A stretch of DNA of 64,000 bases from Roseburia faecis. GTDB taxonomy: Bacteria; Bacillota; Clostridia; Lachnospirales; Lachnospiraceae. Shown piece after piece: positions 34,065 to 42,620 of the stretch (its first letter is position 1; each line of letters begins with the position of its first letter). Where the stretch lies: positions 27,514-91,513 of the forward strand of contig NZ_CVRR01000008.1 of assembly GCF_001406815.1 (NCBI RefSeq), written 5' to 3'. The notes under the pieces were generated by a model, which was not told where the DNA came from, did no database searches, and saw only the letters and a list, made by a program, of their open reading frames with translations. The translations under genes and the position numbers were made by a program.

Positions 34065-35039
34065 ATGTGTACAGCAGCAACATACAAGACAACGGATTTT
34101 TATTTTGGACGTACCCTGGATTATGAATTTTCCTATGGGGATGAAGTGGCAGTCCTGCCACGGAATTATGCGCTTACCTTCCGGCATATGGGTGTATTAA
34201 AAGCGCATTATGCGATCATCGGTATGGCATATGTAGTGGGCGATTATCCACTGTATTATGATGGAATCAATGAAAAAGGACTGGGTATGGCAGGGCTTAA
34301 TTTTGTCGGCAATGCCGTGTATCAGAAAATTGAAGAAGGGCGGGAAAACATCGCACAGTTTGAATTTATCCCATGGATTTTAGCACAGTGCGCTTCGGTT
34401 TGTGAAGCAAGAGAAAAGCTGGAGAAGATGAATCTGGTAGGAACACAGTTCAGTGAGCAGCTTCCGGCGGCACAATTACACTGGATGATTGCGGATGAAA
34501 AGGAATGTATTGTAGTAGAATGTATGGCGGATGGATTGCATATATATGACAATCCGGCGGGAGTTTTGACGAACAATCCGCCATTTCCGCAACAGATGTT
34601 TTTGTTGAATCAGTATATGCATCTGTCACCGAAGCAGCCGGTCAATGCGTTTTCCAAGCAGCTTCCTCTGGAGCAGTACAGCCGCGGCATGGGAGCACTG
34701 GGCTTGCCGGGAGATTTGTCTTCTGCTTCACGGTTTGCCCGTGTGGCATTCACCCGGCTGCATGCGATGTCGGGTGAATCCGAAAAAGAGAGTATCAGTC
34801 AGTTTTTTCATATTTTAGGTTCGGTGGATCAGCAGCGTGGCTGCTGTGAGGTGGCAGATGGCAAATATGAGATTACGTTGTATACTTCCTGCTGTAATGC
34901 AACAAAGGGTATTTATTACTATACGACATATGAAAATCATCAGATTACTGCTGTGGATATGCATCGGGAGAATCTCGATGGGGAAACGCTGGTGCATTAC
35001 CCAATTGTGACAGGAGAACATATTTTGTGGCAGAATTAA
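34065..35039 (+). CDS. bsh: Choloylglycine hydrolase family protein (bile salt hydrolase)
   Basis: The protein has 324 residues, an Ntn-hydrolase that cleaves the amide bond of glycine- or taurine-conjugated bile acids. The nucleophile is Cys2 (MCTAATYKT), exposed after Met removal, which decides the start at 34065 against 33999. Other active-site residues are seen as FGRTLDYEF (Arg16, Asp19), GLNFVGNA (Asn near 80), LTNNPPF and SRFARVAF (Arg). Penicillin V acylases are close relatives; the pattern here fits bile salt hydrolases of gut Firmicutes better. No signal peptide, so it acts in the cytoplasm. AGAGGG precedes the ATG. Confidence 0.93.
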   Translation: MCTAATYKTTDFYFGRTLDYEFSYGDEVAVLPRNYALTFRHMGVLKAHYAIIGMAYVVGDYPLYYDGINEKGLGMAGLNFVGNAVYQKIEEGRENIAQFEFIPWILAQCASVCEAREKLEKMNLVGTQFSEQLPAAQLHWMIADEKECIVVECMADGLHIYDNPAGVLTNNPPFPQQMFLLNQYMHLSPKQPVNAFSKQLPLEQYSRGMGALGLPGDLSSASRFARVAFTRLHAMSGESEKESISQFFHILGSVDQQRGCCEVADGKYEITLYTSCCNATKGIYYYTTYENHQITAVDMHRENLDGETLVHYPIVTGEHILWQN

Positions 35040-35079
35040 AAGGGTGACATACACGAGGAGATGGAAAGGGAAGTTTGAA

Positions 35080-35826
35080 ATGAAATATATTCCGTTAATC
35101 ATAATATTACTTCTGATTCTGGCAATTTTGGTTTTGATTTTTTACGGAGTGTACCGTGTGAAACGTTTTTCCAGACAATTGTTTGGCACAGATGATATTT
35201 TGCAGGGCGTAAAAAAAGCGCAGGAAGATCTGTCAACAACACCGCGTTCGGTATCGGCAATGACAAGAATTGCCCTGCCGCAGATCGTTTCCAATTTTCC
35301 GGATTTTGAGTACAATGAAATGAAGCAGCGTGCAGAAAATGCCCTGATGCAGTATTTCGAGGCAGTAACGGCACAGGATGTAACAATTTTACAGGAAGGA
35401 AATGAAGATTTGAAAGAACAGCTTCGTTCACAGATTCGCGCATTGGTCTCACAGGAAAAATGGGAACATTTTACGCAGGTAAAGATTCATCAGACGGAGA
35501 TCGCCCGGTATCGGAAAGAAGCTGGCCGTTGCATCGTGACATTCCAGTCGGCGGTGGAAAGTTTTCATTATGTGACAGATGCAGCACATGCCGTGGTGCG
35601 GGGATCGGATCATATCTTAGAGCAGAGCCGCTATAATGTTGATCTGGTTTATATTCAAAATCGTGACCTTGCCAAAGGAAATACCGATGGAGCGCTTGGA
35701 GTCACATGTTCGAATTGTGGAGCACCGATCACGAATCTCGGAGCTAAATTCTGTGAGTATTGTGGCGCCGGTGTTGTGGAGTTAAATGTACACGCATGGT
35801 CTTTTGAAAATATTGAGGAAGCATAA
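35080..35826 (+). CDS. Membrane-anchored Tim44-like protein with C-terminal zinc ribbon
   Basis: The protein has 248 residues. One N-terminal helix (about 4-24) is followed by a soluble domain whose pattern (about 75-200, with LRSQIRALVSQEKWEHFTQV and FHYVTD) fits a Tim44/NTF2-like fold. A zinc ribbon follows with CSNCGAPITNLGAKFCEYCG near residue 215-235. The cytoplasmic domain would face inward from the membrane. Function is unknown. AAGGGAAG precedes the ATG at 35080; starts 40 bases after bsh and may be co-transcribed. Confidence 0.75.
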   Translation: MKYIPLIIILLLILAILVLIFYGVYRVKRFSRQLFGTDDILQGVKKAQEDLSTTPRSVSAMTRIALPQIVSNFPDFEYNEMKQRAENALMQYFEAVTAQDVTILQEGNEDLKEQLRSQIRALVSQEKWEHFTQVKIHQTEIARYRKEAGRCIVTFQSAVESFHYVTDAAHAVVRGSDHILEQSRYNVDLVYIQNRDLAKGNTDGALGVTCSNCGAPITNLGAKFCEYCGAGVVELNVHAWSFENIEEA

Positions 35827-35944
35827 CTGTTTTGTATTTATTTGCAAGCATAGGTGAAATTGTTTTTAGTCTGCTTGCGTTTGCTGTGATATTGTGTTAA
35901 AGTACATATTGTTCTGAATATGAGAACCAGAGAGTGATGACAGA

Positions 35945-36000
35945 AGTCACACGAAGGGGTACACCACCGCGGGTGTAGCTTTCTTTGTGTGGCTTTTTTT
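35945..36000 (+). terminator. Structured terminator in the leader of the thi operon
   Basis: A 12-bp stem (35945-35956 with 35982-35993, G-T pairs allowed) encloses a second hairpin (TACACC / GGTGTA) and is followed by seven T. It may end the upstream transcript or act as attenuator for thiS, which begins 85 bases later. I see no TPP riboswitch core in 35827-36084. The literature describes a candidate 'thiS motif' RNA; I cannot tell whether this is one. Confidence 0.65.
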
Positions 36001-36084
36001 GTTGCAATAATAAGTGATTGCGAAACTTTTTCCAGATTCTTCCGTAATCGCCTAAATAATTTCAAAATAAAAAGGAGGTCTTAC

Positions 36085-36312
36085 ATGGTACATATCAATG
36101 GAAAAGACATAGATGTGGCAGGGCAGTCCCTGATGGATTTTTTAAATGCAAATGATTATGAGATGGGTACGTTTGTTGTGGAATGCAATGAAGAGATTAT
36201 TCATAAAGAGGATTATAAAACATATATCCTCAGGGATGGTGATGTTATAGAAGTTGTCCAGTTTATGGGGGGTGGCTGCGGTACATCTCTGATGTATCGC
36301 TCCATAATGTAG
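36085..36312 (+). CDS. thiS: Sulfur carrier ThiS with an 11-residue C-terminal extension
   Basis: The protein has 75 residues, a ubiquitin-like fold. ThiS carries sulfur as a C-terminal thiocarboxylate to ThiG for thiazole synthesis and normally ends in Gly-Gly. Here VQFMGGG is followed by CGTSLMYRSIM before the stop. The codon after the third Gly is TGC, one base from TGA, so this looks like a stop-loss. The product would need trimming to work. AAGGAGG lies 6 bases before the ATG. No thiF gene is present in the window. Confidence 0.9.
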   Translation: MVHINGKDIDVAGQSLMDFLNANDYEMGTFVVECNEEIIHKEDYKTYILRDGDVIEVVQFMGGGCGTSLMYRSIM

Positions 36313-36344
36313 CGTTGGTCCATTTGCGAAGCAAATTTTTCAAA

Positions 36345-36468
36345 TCATAGGAAATTCCTTCCTATGATTCAAAAACGCTCCGCGGGGATGCGCAGCTCGC
36401 GGAGTTGAAGGTTATGTTGAACATACCGCTCGCGCGCGAAAGTGTGCGGTCAAGCGCACACTTTATTT
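36345..36468 (+). repeat. Palindrome-rich intergenic repeat, copy 1
   Basis: The gap between thiS and thiG holds three hairpins: an 11-bp stem at 36345-36371; CTCCGCG / CGCGGAG near 36378-36404; and AAAGTGTGCG / CGCACACTTT at 36440-36465. The segment 36408-36468 recurs with few changes at 48892-48952. The last hairpin is followed by ATTTAAAG and would be only a weak terminator here. Confidence 0.8.
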
Positions 36469-36511
36469 AAAGAAAAATACCAGAGAGAATACAAGAAAGA
36501 AGGAAGAAAAA

Positions 36512-37282
36512 ATGAAGAATGACACATTTACATTAGGAGGGAAAGAATTCTCCTCGCGTTTTATTTTAGGATCAGGAAAATATTCCATGGAGCTGATCAA
36601 GGCTGCCGTTGAAAACGCCGGAGCACAGATTATTACATTAGCAGTGCGCCGCACCAACACAAAGAAAAAAGAAAACATTCTGGACTTTATCCCGGATAAC
36701 GTAACATTGCTTCCAAACACTTCAGGTGCAAGAGATGCAAAAGAAGCAGTCCGCATTGCGCGCATGGCAAGAGAACTTGGATGCGGAGATTTCGTAAAGG
36801 TTGAGATTATGAAAGACAGTAAATATCTGCTGCCGGATAATGTGGAGACCGTAAAGGCAACCGAAATGCTGGCAAAAGAAGGATTTGTGGTGCTTCCATA
36901 CATGTATCCGGATCTGTATACCGCACGTGATCTGGTCAATGCCGGAGCCGCAGCTGTTATGCCATTGGCGTCTCCGATCGGTTCTAATAAAGGTCTGGCA
37001 ACGAAAGAATTTATCCAGATTCTGATTGATGAGATTGATCTGCCGGTAATTGTGGATGCCGGAATCGGAAGACCTTCCCAGGCATGCGAGGCAATGGAGA
37101 TGGGAGCTGCCGCAGTTATGGCAAATACCGCAATTGCAACAGCCGGAGATGTCCCGGTCATGGCGGGTGCATTCAAGGCAGCCATTGAAGCTGGAAGAAG
37201 TGCATATCTGTCGGGACTGGGCCGTGTACTTGAACGTGGTGCTTCCGCAAGTGATCCGCTGACTGGATTTTTGAGAGACTAG
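36512..37282 (+). CDS. thiG: Thiazole synthase ThiG
   Basis: The protein has 256 residues, a (beta/alpha)8 barrel. It condenses deoxyxylulose phosphate, dehydroglycine and ThiS thiocarboxylate into the thiamine thiazole. The Schiff-base lysine lies in [10 protein letters not shown] (about residue 95), and the phosphate-binding segments [13 protein letters not shown] and [12 protein letters not shown] are present. GAAGGAAG precedes the ATG. thiH follows after 11 bases. Confidence 0.97.
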   Translation: MKNDTFTLGGKEFSSRFILGSGKYSMELIKAAVENAGAQIITLAVRRTNTKKKENILDFIPDNVTLLPNTSGARDAKEAVRIARMARELGCGDFVKVEIMKDSKYLLPDNVETVKATEMLAKEGFVVLPYMYPDLYTARDLVNAGAAAVMPLASPIGSNKGLATKEFIQILIDEIDLPVIVDAGIGRPSQACEAMEMGAAAVMANTAIATAGDVPVMAGAFKAAIEAGRSAYLSGLGRVLERGASASDPLTGFLRD

Positions 37283-37293
37283 GGGGCATAATC

Positions 37294-38547
37294 ATGGCAG
37301 AAAATCAATTTTTTATCGACTCCGATAAGTTAAGCGAAGCTGCACTGGAGCGCAAACATAAACTGGAAACCGATCCGTCGAGCAGAACGAACCATATGGA
37401 ATATATGCCGGGGATGGAACAGATCGATCCAACCATAAGAAATAAAGTCCTTTCCGAGATGGACAATTACGATTACAACAAATATACGGCAAGAGATGTG
37501 CAGAATGCATTAGAGCATGAAACCTGCAGCGTTGAGGATTTTAAAGCACTGCTTTCTCCTGCGGCGGAACCATTCTTAGAGCGCATGGCACAGCGTGCAA
37601 AGATTGAGACAGGCAAGCATTTCGGAAATACGGTGTATCTGTTCACACCGCTTTATATTGCAAACTACTGCGAGAATTACTGTGTGTACTGCGGATTTAA
37701 CTGCTACAACGACATTCATCGTAAGAAACTGACTTTTGAGGAAATCGAGCATGAGATGAAAGTCATTGCAGACTCCGGCATTGAGGAAATCCTGATGCTG
37801 ACCGGAGAGAGCCGTGCACAGAGTGATGTCGAGTATATCGGGGAAGCCTGCAGGCTGGCAAAGAAATATTTCCGTAATATCGGTCTGGAAATTTATCCGG
37901 TCAACAGTGATGAATACCGGTATCTGCACGAATGCGGCGCTGATTACGTGACGGTATTCCAGGAAACCTATGACAATGTCAAATACGAAACCCTGCATCT
38001 GATGGGGCATAAGCGTGTATTCCCATACCGTTTTGAGGCACAGGAGCGTGCGCTGATGGGAGGCATGCGCGGTGTTGGATTTTCCGCATTGCTTGGACTT
38101 TCTGATTTCCACAAAGATGCGCTGGCTTCGGCACTGCACATTTATTATCTGCAGCGTAAGTATCCGTATGCGGAGTATTCCCTGTCCTGTCCGCGTCTGC
38201 GCCCGATCATCAACAACGACAAGATCAATCCGCTTGACGTGCACGAAAAGCAGTTGTGCCAGATTCTGTGTGCGTACCGTATTTTCCTGCCGTATGTCGG
38301 TATCACCGTTTCTTCCCGCGAGCAGAAACATTTCCGTGACGGCATCGTAAAGATTGCAGCGACAAAGGTATCTGCGGGAGTGTCTACCGGAATCGGAGAT
38401 CATGAGAGCAAGTATACCGGAAAGGATACCGGAGAATCCGGAGATGAGCAGTTTGAAATCTCCGATGGAAGAAGCTTTGACCAGATGTATAACGATATGG
38501 AAAGCGAAGGTCTGCAGCCGGTATTAAATGACTATGTCTATGTATAG
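37294..38547 (+). CDS. thiH: Radical SAM tyrosine lyase ThiH
   Basis: The protein has 417 residues. It cleaves tyrosine to dehydroglycine for ThiG, which is the anaerobic route. The radical SAM cluster motif is CENYCVYCGF. A stretch LSCPRLRPIINN and the C-terminal GIGDHESKYTG segment are typical of ThiH. The N-terminus is about 40 residues longer than E. coli ThiH. Its last 20 bases overlap the start of the next gene. Confidence 0.96.
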   Translation: MAENQFFIDSDKLSEAALERKHKLETDPSSRTNHMEYMPGMEQIDPTIRNKVLSEMDNYDYNKYTARDVQNALEHETCSVEDFKALLSPAAEPFLERMAQRAKIETGKHFGNTVYLFTPLYIANYCENYCVYCGFNCYNDIHRKKLTFEEIEHEMKVIADSGIEEILMLTGESRAQSDVEYIGEACRLAKKYFRNIGLEIYPVNSDEYRYLHECGADYVTVFQETYDNVKYETLHLMGHKRVFPYRFEAQERALMGGMRGVGFSALLGLSDFHKDALASALHIYYLQRKYPYAEYSLSCPRLRPIINNDKINPLDVHEKQLCQILCAYRIFLPYVGITVSSREQKHFRDGIVKIAATKVSAGVSTGIGDHESKYTGKDTGESGDEQFEISDGRSFDQMYNDMESEGLQPVLNDYVYV

Positions 38548-39097
38548 AAAAATCTGCGTGACCAACCGTGCGCTGGCAGAGCGTCCTTTTTTAGAACAGT
38601 TAGCGTGCGTGCTTGTCACAAAACCGTATGCGATGATCCTGCGGGAAAAAGACCTCACGGAAGAGGCATATGAAGAACTTGCGGGAAAAGTAAAAAAATT
38701 GTGTGAAAACACGGACACCAGGCTGATTCTGCACAGTTTCCCGGATGCTGCAATGCATCTGGGGTGTACGGCCATTCATATGCCGCTGCATCGGTTTATG
38801 GAGATGCCGGAAGAACAAAAGCAGAAATTTTCAGTGCGCGGTGTCTCCGTACATTCGGTGGAGGATGCGCGCCTGGCAGAACAATGTGGGGCAACCTGTC
38901 TGACGGCAGGGCATGTGTTTGTGACCGATTGTAAAAAAGGACTGGCACCGAGAGGACTTGATTTTTTGCATGAGGTGTGCAGCTCTGTGAAAATTCCGGT
39001 ATACGCAATTGGCGGGATTCATGAAGAAAATATGGAAAGCTGCATCCAGTCAGGTGCAGCAGGCGTGTGCATGATGTCGGAATATATGAAAATCTGA
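38528..39097 (+). CDS. thiE: Thiamine phosphate synthase / TenI-like protein
   Basis: The protein has 189 residues, a small TIM barrel. It carries GHVFVTDCKKGLAPRGL and AIGGIHEENM, typical of the ThiE/TenI family. The pyrophosphate-binding portion is shorter than in ThiE proper, with IHMPLHRF where ThiE has a conserved Gln/Asp block, so it may be the thiazole tautomerase TenI rather than the synthase. Starts possible at 38528, 38534 and 38540, all overlapping thiH. Confidence 0.8.
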   Translation: MTMSMYRKICVTNRALAERPFLEQLACVLVTKPYAMILREKDLTEEAYEELAGKVKKLCENTDTRLILHSFPDAAMHLGCTAIHMPLHRFMEMPEEQKQKFSVRGVSVHSVEDARLAEQCGATCLTAGHVFVTDCKKGLAPRGLDFLHEVCSSVKIPVYAIGGIHEENMESCIQSGAAGVCMMSEYMKI

Positions 39098-39241
39098 TAC
39101 AGGAAAACGGATAACAAAGAGGTGAAAACATCTTTCTTGCAATTGATTTTGTAAAGGAACATGCTGCAGCAGACGGAGGAGATCTGCGTATGTCTATTTT
39201 GACATCGGAGTGGAAAAAACGGAATCAGATTTAGATAACAG

Positions 39242-39282
39242 AACAGGGAGATTGCAGCGAATGCTGCATTCTCCCTGTTTTT
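39242..39282. terminator. Terminator between the thi and pdx operons
   Basis: A 17-bp stem with a symmetrical internal mismatch (39242-39258 with 39263-39279) and a TTTTT tail closes the thi operon; it touches the stop codon of convergent pdxT. The gap 39098-39241 before it contains only a short open frame without a start and no recognised gene. Confidence 0.9.
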
Positions 39283-39826
39283 AGCTGATCATATCCAAAA
39301 ACATCTGATGGATCTTCCGATCGCTGTCGAGTTCCGGATGGAAAGCAATTGCGACCTGATTTCCATAGCGTACACCGACGATATGGTCATCGACTACTGA
39401 GAGAATCTCCACACCGTCCGATACACTCTCTACATAAGGGGCGCGGATAAAAGACATTGGAACCAGTCCGAGATCTTTAAATTCTGCCTTCGTATGGAAA
39501 CTGCCGAGCTGGCGGCCGTAGGCATTTCTTTTTACCTGCATCGGGATTGTGCCAAAATGTTCCGGGGAGCCTAAAAGGATCAACCCGGCGCAGGTGCCAA
39601 GCACCGGCATTCCATCAGCGATCTGTTTTTTCAGGGGATCAAACATTTTAAGTTCCCGGAGAAGTTTTCCCTGTACAGTGCTTTCCCCGCCCGGCAGGAT
39701 CAGTCCGTCATACGGCTGGTCTAAGTCTGCCGCCTGACGCAGTTCCACGGTCTTTACCCCAAGTTCTTCCAATACATGTTCATGTTCGATAAATGCACCC
39801 TGCAGGGCAAGTACTGCAACAGTCAT
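39281..39826 (-). CDS. pdxT: Pyridoxal 5'-phosphate synthase glutaminase subunit
   Basis: The protein has 181 residues, a class I glutamine amidotransferase. It releases ammonia from glutamine for PdxS. The nucleophilic Cys lies in VLGTCAGLILL, and the His/Glu pair in VAIAFHPELDSD. PGGEST forms the oxyanion region. It begins 2 bases after the pdxS stop codon. Confidence 0.97.
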   Translation of the reverse strand: MTVAVLALQGAFIEHEHVLEELGVKTVELRQAADLDQPYDGLILPGGESTVQGKLLRELKMFDPLKKQIADGMPVLGTCAGLILLGSPEHFGTIPMQVKRNAYGRQLGSFHTKAEFKDLGLVPMSFIRAPYVESVSDGVEILSVVDDHIVGVRYGNQVAIAFHPELDSDRKIHQMFLDMIS

Positions 39827-39828
39827 GT

Positions 39829-40707
39829 TTATTTCCCTCTTTCTGCCATCAGTAAGGCGATTTCCTGTTCGTTGATTCCGACCATGGCTTCTCCAAGCCC
39901 GGCAGATAATTCTGCGATCAGTTTTGCATCGGTATAGTTTGTGACGGCTTTTACGATAGCAGCTGCACGCTTGGCAGGATTGCCGGATTTAAAGATTCCG
40001 GAACCGACAAAGACACCTTCTGCTCCGAGCTGCATCATTAAAGCAGCATCTGCAGGGGTAGCGACACCGCCGGCAGCAAAGTTAACCACCGGAAGTTTTC
40101 CGTTATTATGGACATAGACAACCAGATCATACGGTACCTGTAATTCCTTTGCTGCTTCGAAAAGTTCATCTTCCCGCAGGCTGACAACTTTTGCAATCTG
40201 GCTGTTGATCTTTCGCATGTGGCGGACGGCCTGTACGACATCACCGGTACCAGGTTCTCCTTTGGTACGGATCATGGATGCACCTTCACTGATACGACGG
40301 AGTGCTTCACCGAGATCTTTGGCACCGCAGACAAACGGAACCTTGAACTGGTGCTTATCGATATGGTAGACGTCATCGGCAGGAGAGAGCACTTCACTCT
40401 CGTCGATGTAGTCGATCTCGATAGCCTCTAAAAGCTGTGCCTCTACAAAATGACCGATCCGGCACTTGGCCATAACCGGGATGGATACGGCTTCCTGAAT
40501 GCCGCGGATCATCTGAGGATCGCTCATGCGGGAAACGCCGCCGGCTGCACGGATGTCGGCAGGAATCCGTTCGAGTGCCATGACGGCGCATGCGCCGGCT
40601 TCTTCTGCAATTTTTGCCTGTTCCGGTGTGGTGACGTCCATAATTACGCCACCTTTTAACATCTGTGCAAGGTTTTTATTTAATTCATACTGTTCTGCTG
40701 TGCTCAT
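39829..40707 (-). CDS. pdxS: Pyridoxal 5'-phosphate synthase lyase subunit
   Basis: The protein has 292 residues. It makes PLP from ribose 5-phosphate, glyceraldehyde 3-phosphate and ammonia. The N-terminal [15 protein letters not shown] contains the Asp and the first catalytic Lys lies in [28 protein letters not shown] is the C-terminal phosphate site. AAGGAGAAG precedes the start at 40707, which is preferred over 40731. No strong promoter was found; TATAAT on the minus strand near 40753 lacks a good -35. Confidence 0.97.
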   Translation of the reverse strand: MSTAEQYELNKNLAQMLKGGVIMDVTTPEQAKIAEEAGACAVMALERIPADIRAAGGVSRMSDPQMIRGIQEAVSIPVMAKCRIGHFVEAQLLEAIEIDYIDESEVLSPADDVYHIDKHQFKVPFVCGAKDLGEALRRISEGASMIRTKGEPGTGDVVQAVRHMRKINSQIAKVVSLREDELFEAAKELQVPYDLVVYVHNNGKLPVVNFAAGGVATPADAALMMQLGAEGVFVGSGIFKSGNPAKRAAAIVKAVTNYTDAKLIAELSAGLGEAMVGINEQEIALLMAERGK

Positions 40708-40942
40708 CGGTATTCTTCTCCTTTTTTTCAAAAATTTGTTTTATGCCGGTCATTATAGAACTTGATTGGATATATGGAAATAGCCAAAACAAATATTTAT
40801 TATAAGACCAGAACGACAAAACAACGTTTAATGATATAAAATCACATGATGTAGTAATAAAAACTATATAATATAGTAGACATGCGATGACAAATGGTGT
40901 AATATGATGTGTGACATAAAAGGAGTAGAAAACGGAGGCGGG

Positions 40943-41743
40943 ATGAAGCTGAAACAGCGCACGATTTATTATCAGGATGAACTGCATGACGAGTTTGCCG
41001 GAGATCATATTAAAGCAAAACATATTGGACAGGATTACCGGTATATCCGGGTGCGTCTTCTGGAACGGATGCTGCATGGATTCTGGTATGGCATAGTTGC
41101 AGTTCCGCTTGCACGCCTTTACATGAAACTGCATTTTTCACATAAAATAATAAACAAAGAAGTGTTAAAGCAGGCCGGAAACAGTGGATTTTATCTGTAT
41201 GGGAATCATACACATTTTCTGGCAGATGCGCTGATACCAACGCTGGTAAATTATCCGCGGGAAACGGCGGTGATTGTGCATCCGAATAATGTTTCCATGC
41301 CGGTGCTGGGGCGGATTACACCATATCTTGGGGCACTTCCGCTGCCGGATGACAGAGGTGCCATGAAACATTTTCTGGAGGCATTGACCTGGCATACCGA
41401 TTGTGGAGATTGTATTATGATCTATCCGGAAGCACATATCTGGCCGTTTTATACCGGAATACGGCCGTTTCCTGATACATCATTCCGCTATCCGGTGCAG
41501 CAGAAACTTCCGGTTTTCTGTCTGACCAATACTTATCAGCGCAGGGGAAAGTCTCACATTCCGCAGATCGTAACGTATCTGGATGGGCCATTTTATCCGG
41601 ATGCAGAATTGCCTGCAAAACTGCAAAAAACGCAGCTGAGGGATCAGGTGTATGAAGCCATGGGAAAACGGGCGCAAAACAGCAATATGGAAATGATCCG
41701 TTATATAAAAAAAGACACTGACAGGGAGAAATCATTCATATGA
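40943..41743 (+). CDS. PlsC-type acyltransferase
   Basis: The protein has 266 residues. A hydrophobic segment at about 42-60 is followed by the acyltransferase motif I GNHTHFLADA and the later motif IMIYPEAHIWPF (in place of PEG). These place it in the lysophosphatidate acyltransferase superfamily, which transfers acyl groups to glycerol phosphate or to sugars. GGAGG lies 4 bases before the ATG at 40943. It is the first gene of a three-gene operon with two GT8 enzymes and overlaps the next gene by 4 bases. TATAAT at 40867-40872 could be the -10. Confidence 0.82.
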   Translation: MKLKQRTIYYQDELHDEFAGDHIKAKHIGQDYRYIRVRLLERMLHGFWYGIVAVPLARLYMKLHFSHKIINKEVLKQAGNSGFYLYGNHTHFLADALIPTLVNYPRETAVIVHPNNVSMPVLGRITPYLGALPLPDDRGAMKHFLEALTWHTDCGDCIMIYPEAHIWPFYTGIRPFPDTSFRYPVQQKLPVFCLTNTYQRRGKSHIPQIVTYLDGPFYPDAELPAKLQKTQLRDQVYEAMGKRAQNSNMEMIRYIKKDTDREKSFI

Positions 41744-42576
41744 GAAATATTCTTTTTTGTGGAAACAGTAAAGTATTTGATGGTGTGCTTACATGCATGT
41801 TGTCTGTTTTAAAAAGAACACATGCAACAGATCCGTTCTGTTTTTATATTTTCACAATGGACATGACGCGGATCAGACCGGAATATACGCCGATCAGCGA
41901 AGATATGACAGATTTTCTGGAGCGCGTTGCAAAAAAATTTCATCCGCAGAACCGGGTGATTTCAGTGGATGTAACAGTATTATATGAGCGTTATTTCGGA
42001 GGATGTCCGAATGAAAGTGCTTATTGTTCGCCATATACACTTTTGCGCCTGCTGGCAGATCTGGTGCCGGGAATGCCGGATAAACTGTTGTATCTGGATG
42101 CGGATATTCTGTTTCAGAGAGATATCCGGCTGCTGTATGACAAGGATGTGTCACACGTGGAATATGCCGCGGCAAGGGATCATTATGGCAAGTATCTGAT
42201 CTCTCCGGATTATATTAATGCGGGGGTATTGCTGCTTAATATGAAAAATATCAGAAGAACCGGTCTGTTTATGAAAGCACGAAAGCTGCTTCAGACAAAA
42301 AAACTCATTTTTGCGGACCAAAGCGCGATTATTCGCAGTACGCGTGCGAAAATGCTGCTCCCACAGAAATTTAATGATCAGAAATTTTTACATAAACATA
42401 CCGTCGTGAGACATTTTTCCAGACGGCTGTTTTATCTGCCGTATCCGCATACGGACAACATCAAACAATGGGAGGTAGAGCGGGTGCATACGGTATTTCA
42501 TTACCATGCATTTGATGACATTTTAAAAGAGTATCTGTACTTAAAATATATTTATGAAAAAAGTAAACACATATAA
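41740..42576 (+). CDS. GT8-family glycosyltransferase
   Basis: The protein has 278 residues. The N-terminal nucleotide-binding region is followed by the metal-binding DxD in LLYLDADILFQ, then INAGVLLLNM and the C-terminal HYHAFDD, all in the order seen in GT8 (LgtC/GspA-like) retaining glycosyltransferases. It uses UDP-glucose or UDP-galactose in known members. Overlap of 4 bases with the preceding acyltransferase gene indicates coupled translation. Confidence 0.87.
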   Translation: MRNILFCGNSKVFDGVLTCMLSVLKRTHATDPFCFYIFTMDMTRIRPEYTPISEDMTDFLERVAKKFHPQNRVISVDVTVLYERYFGGCPNESAYCSPYTLLRLLADLVPGMPDKLLYLDADILFQRDIRLLYDKDVSHVEYAAARDHYGKYLISPDYINAGVLLLNMKNIRRTGLFMKARKLLQTKKLIFADQSAIIRSTRAKMLLPQKFNDQKFLHKHTVVRHFSRRLFYLPYPHTDNIKQWEVERVHTVFHYHAFDDILKEYLYLKYIYEKSKHI

Positions 42577-42620
42577 ATTGCTGCATCCGGATGAAACGGA
42601 TGCAGGAGAGGAGAAGGAGC

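Noticed and set aside
35945..35985. T-box-like string (AAGGGG...ACCGCGGG) in the thi leader
   Set aside because: The T-box consensus AGGGTGGnACCGCG is not matched in order, and the ~120-bp leader is too short for a specifier stem. The bases are better explained as a nested terminator hairpin.
35827..36084. TPP riboswitch before thiS
   Set aside because: No CTGAGA or GAACCTGAT-like core on the plus strand.
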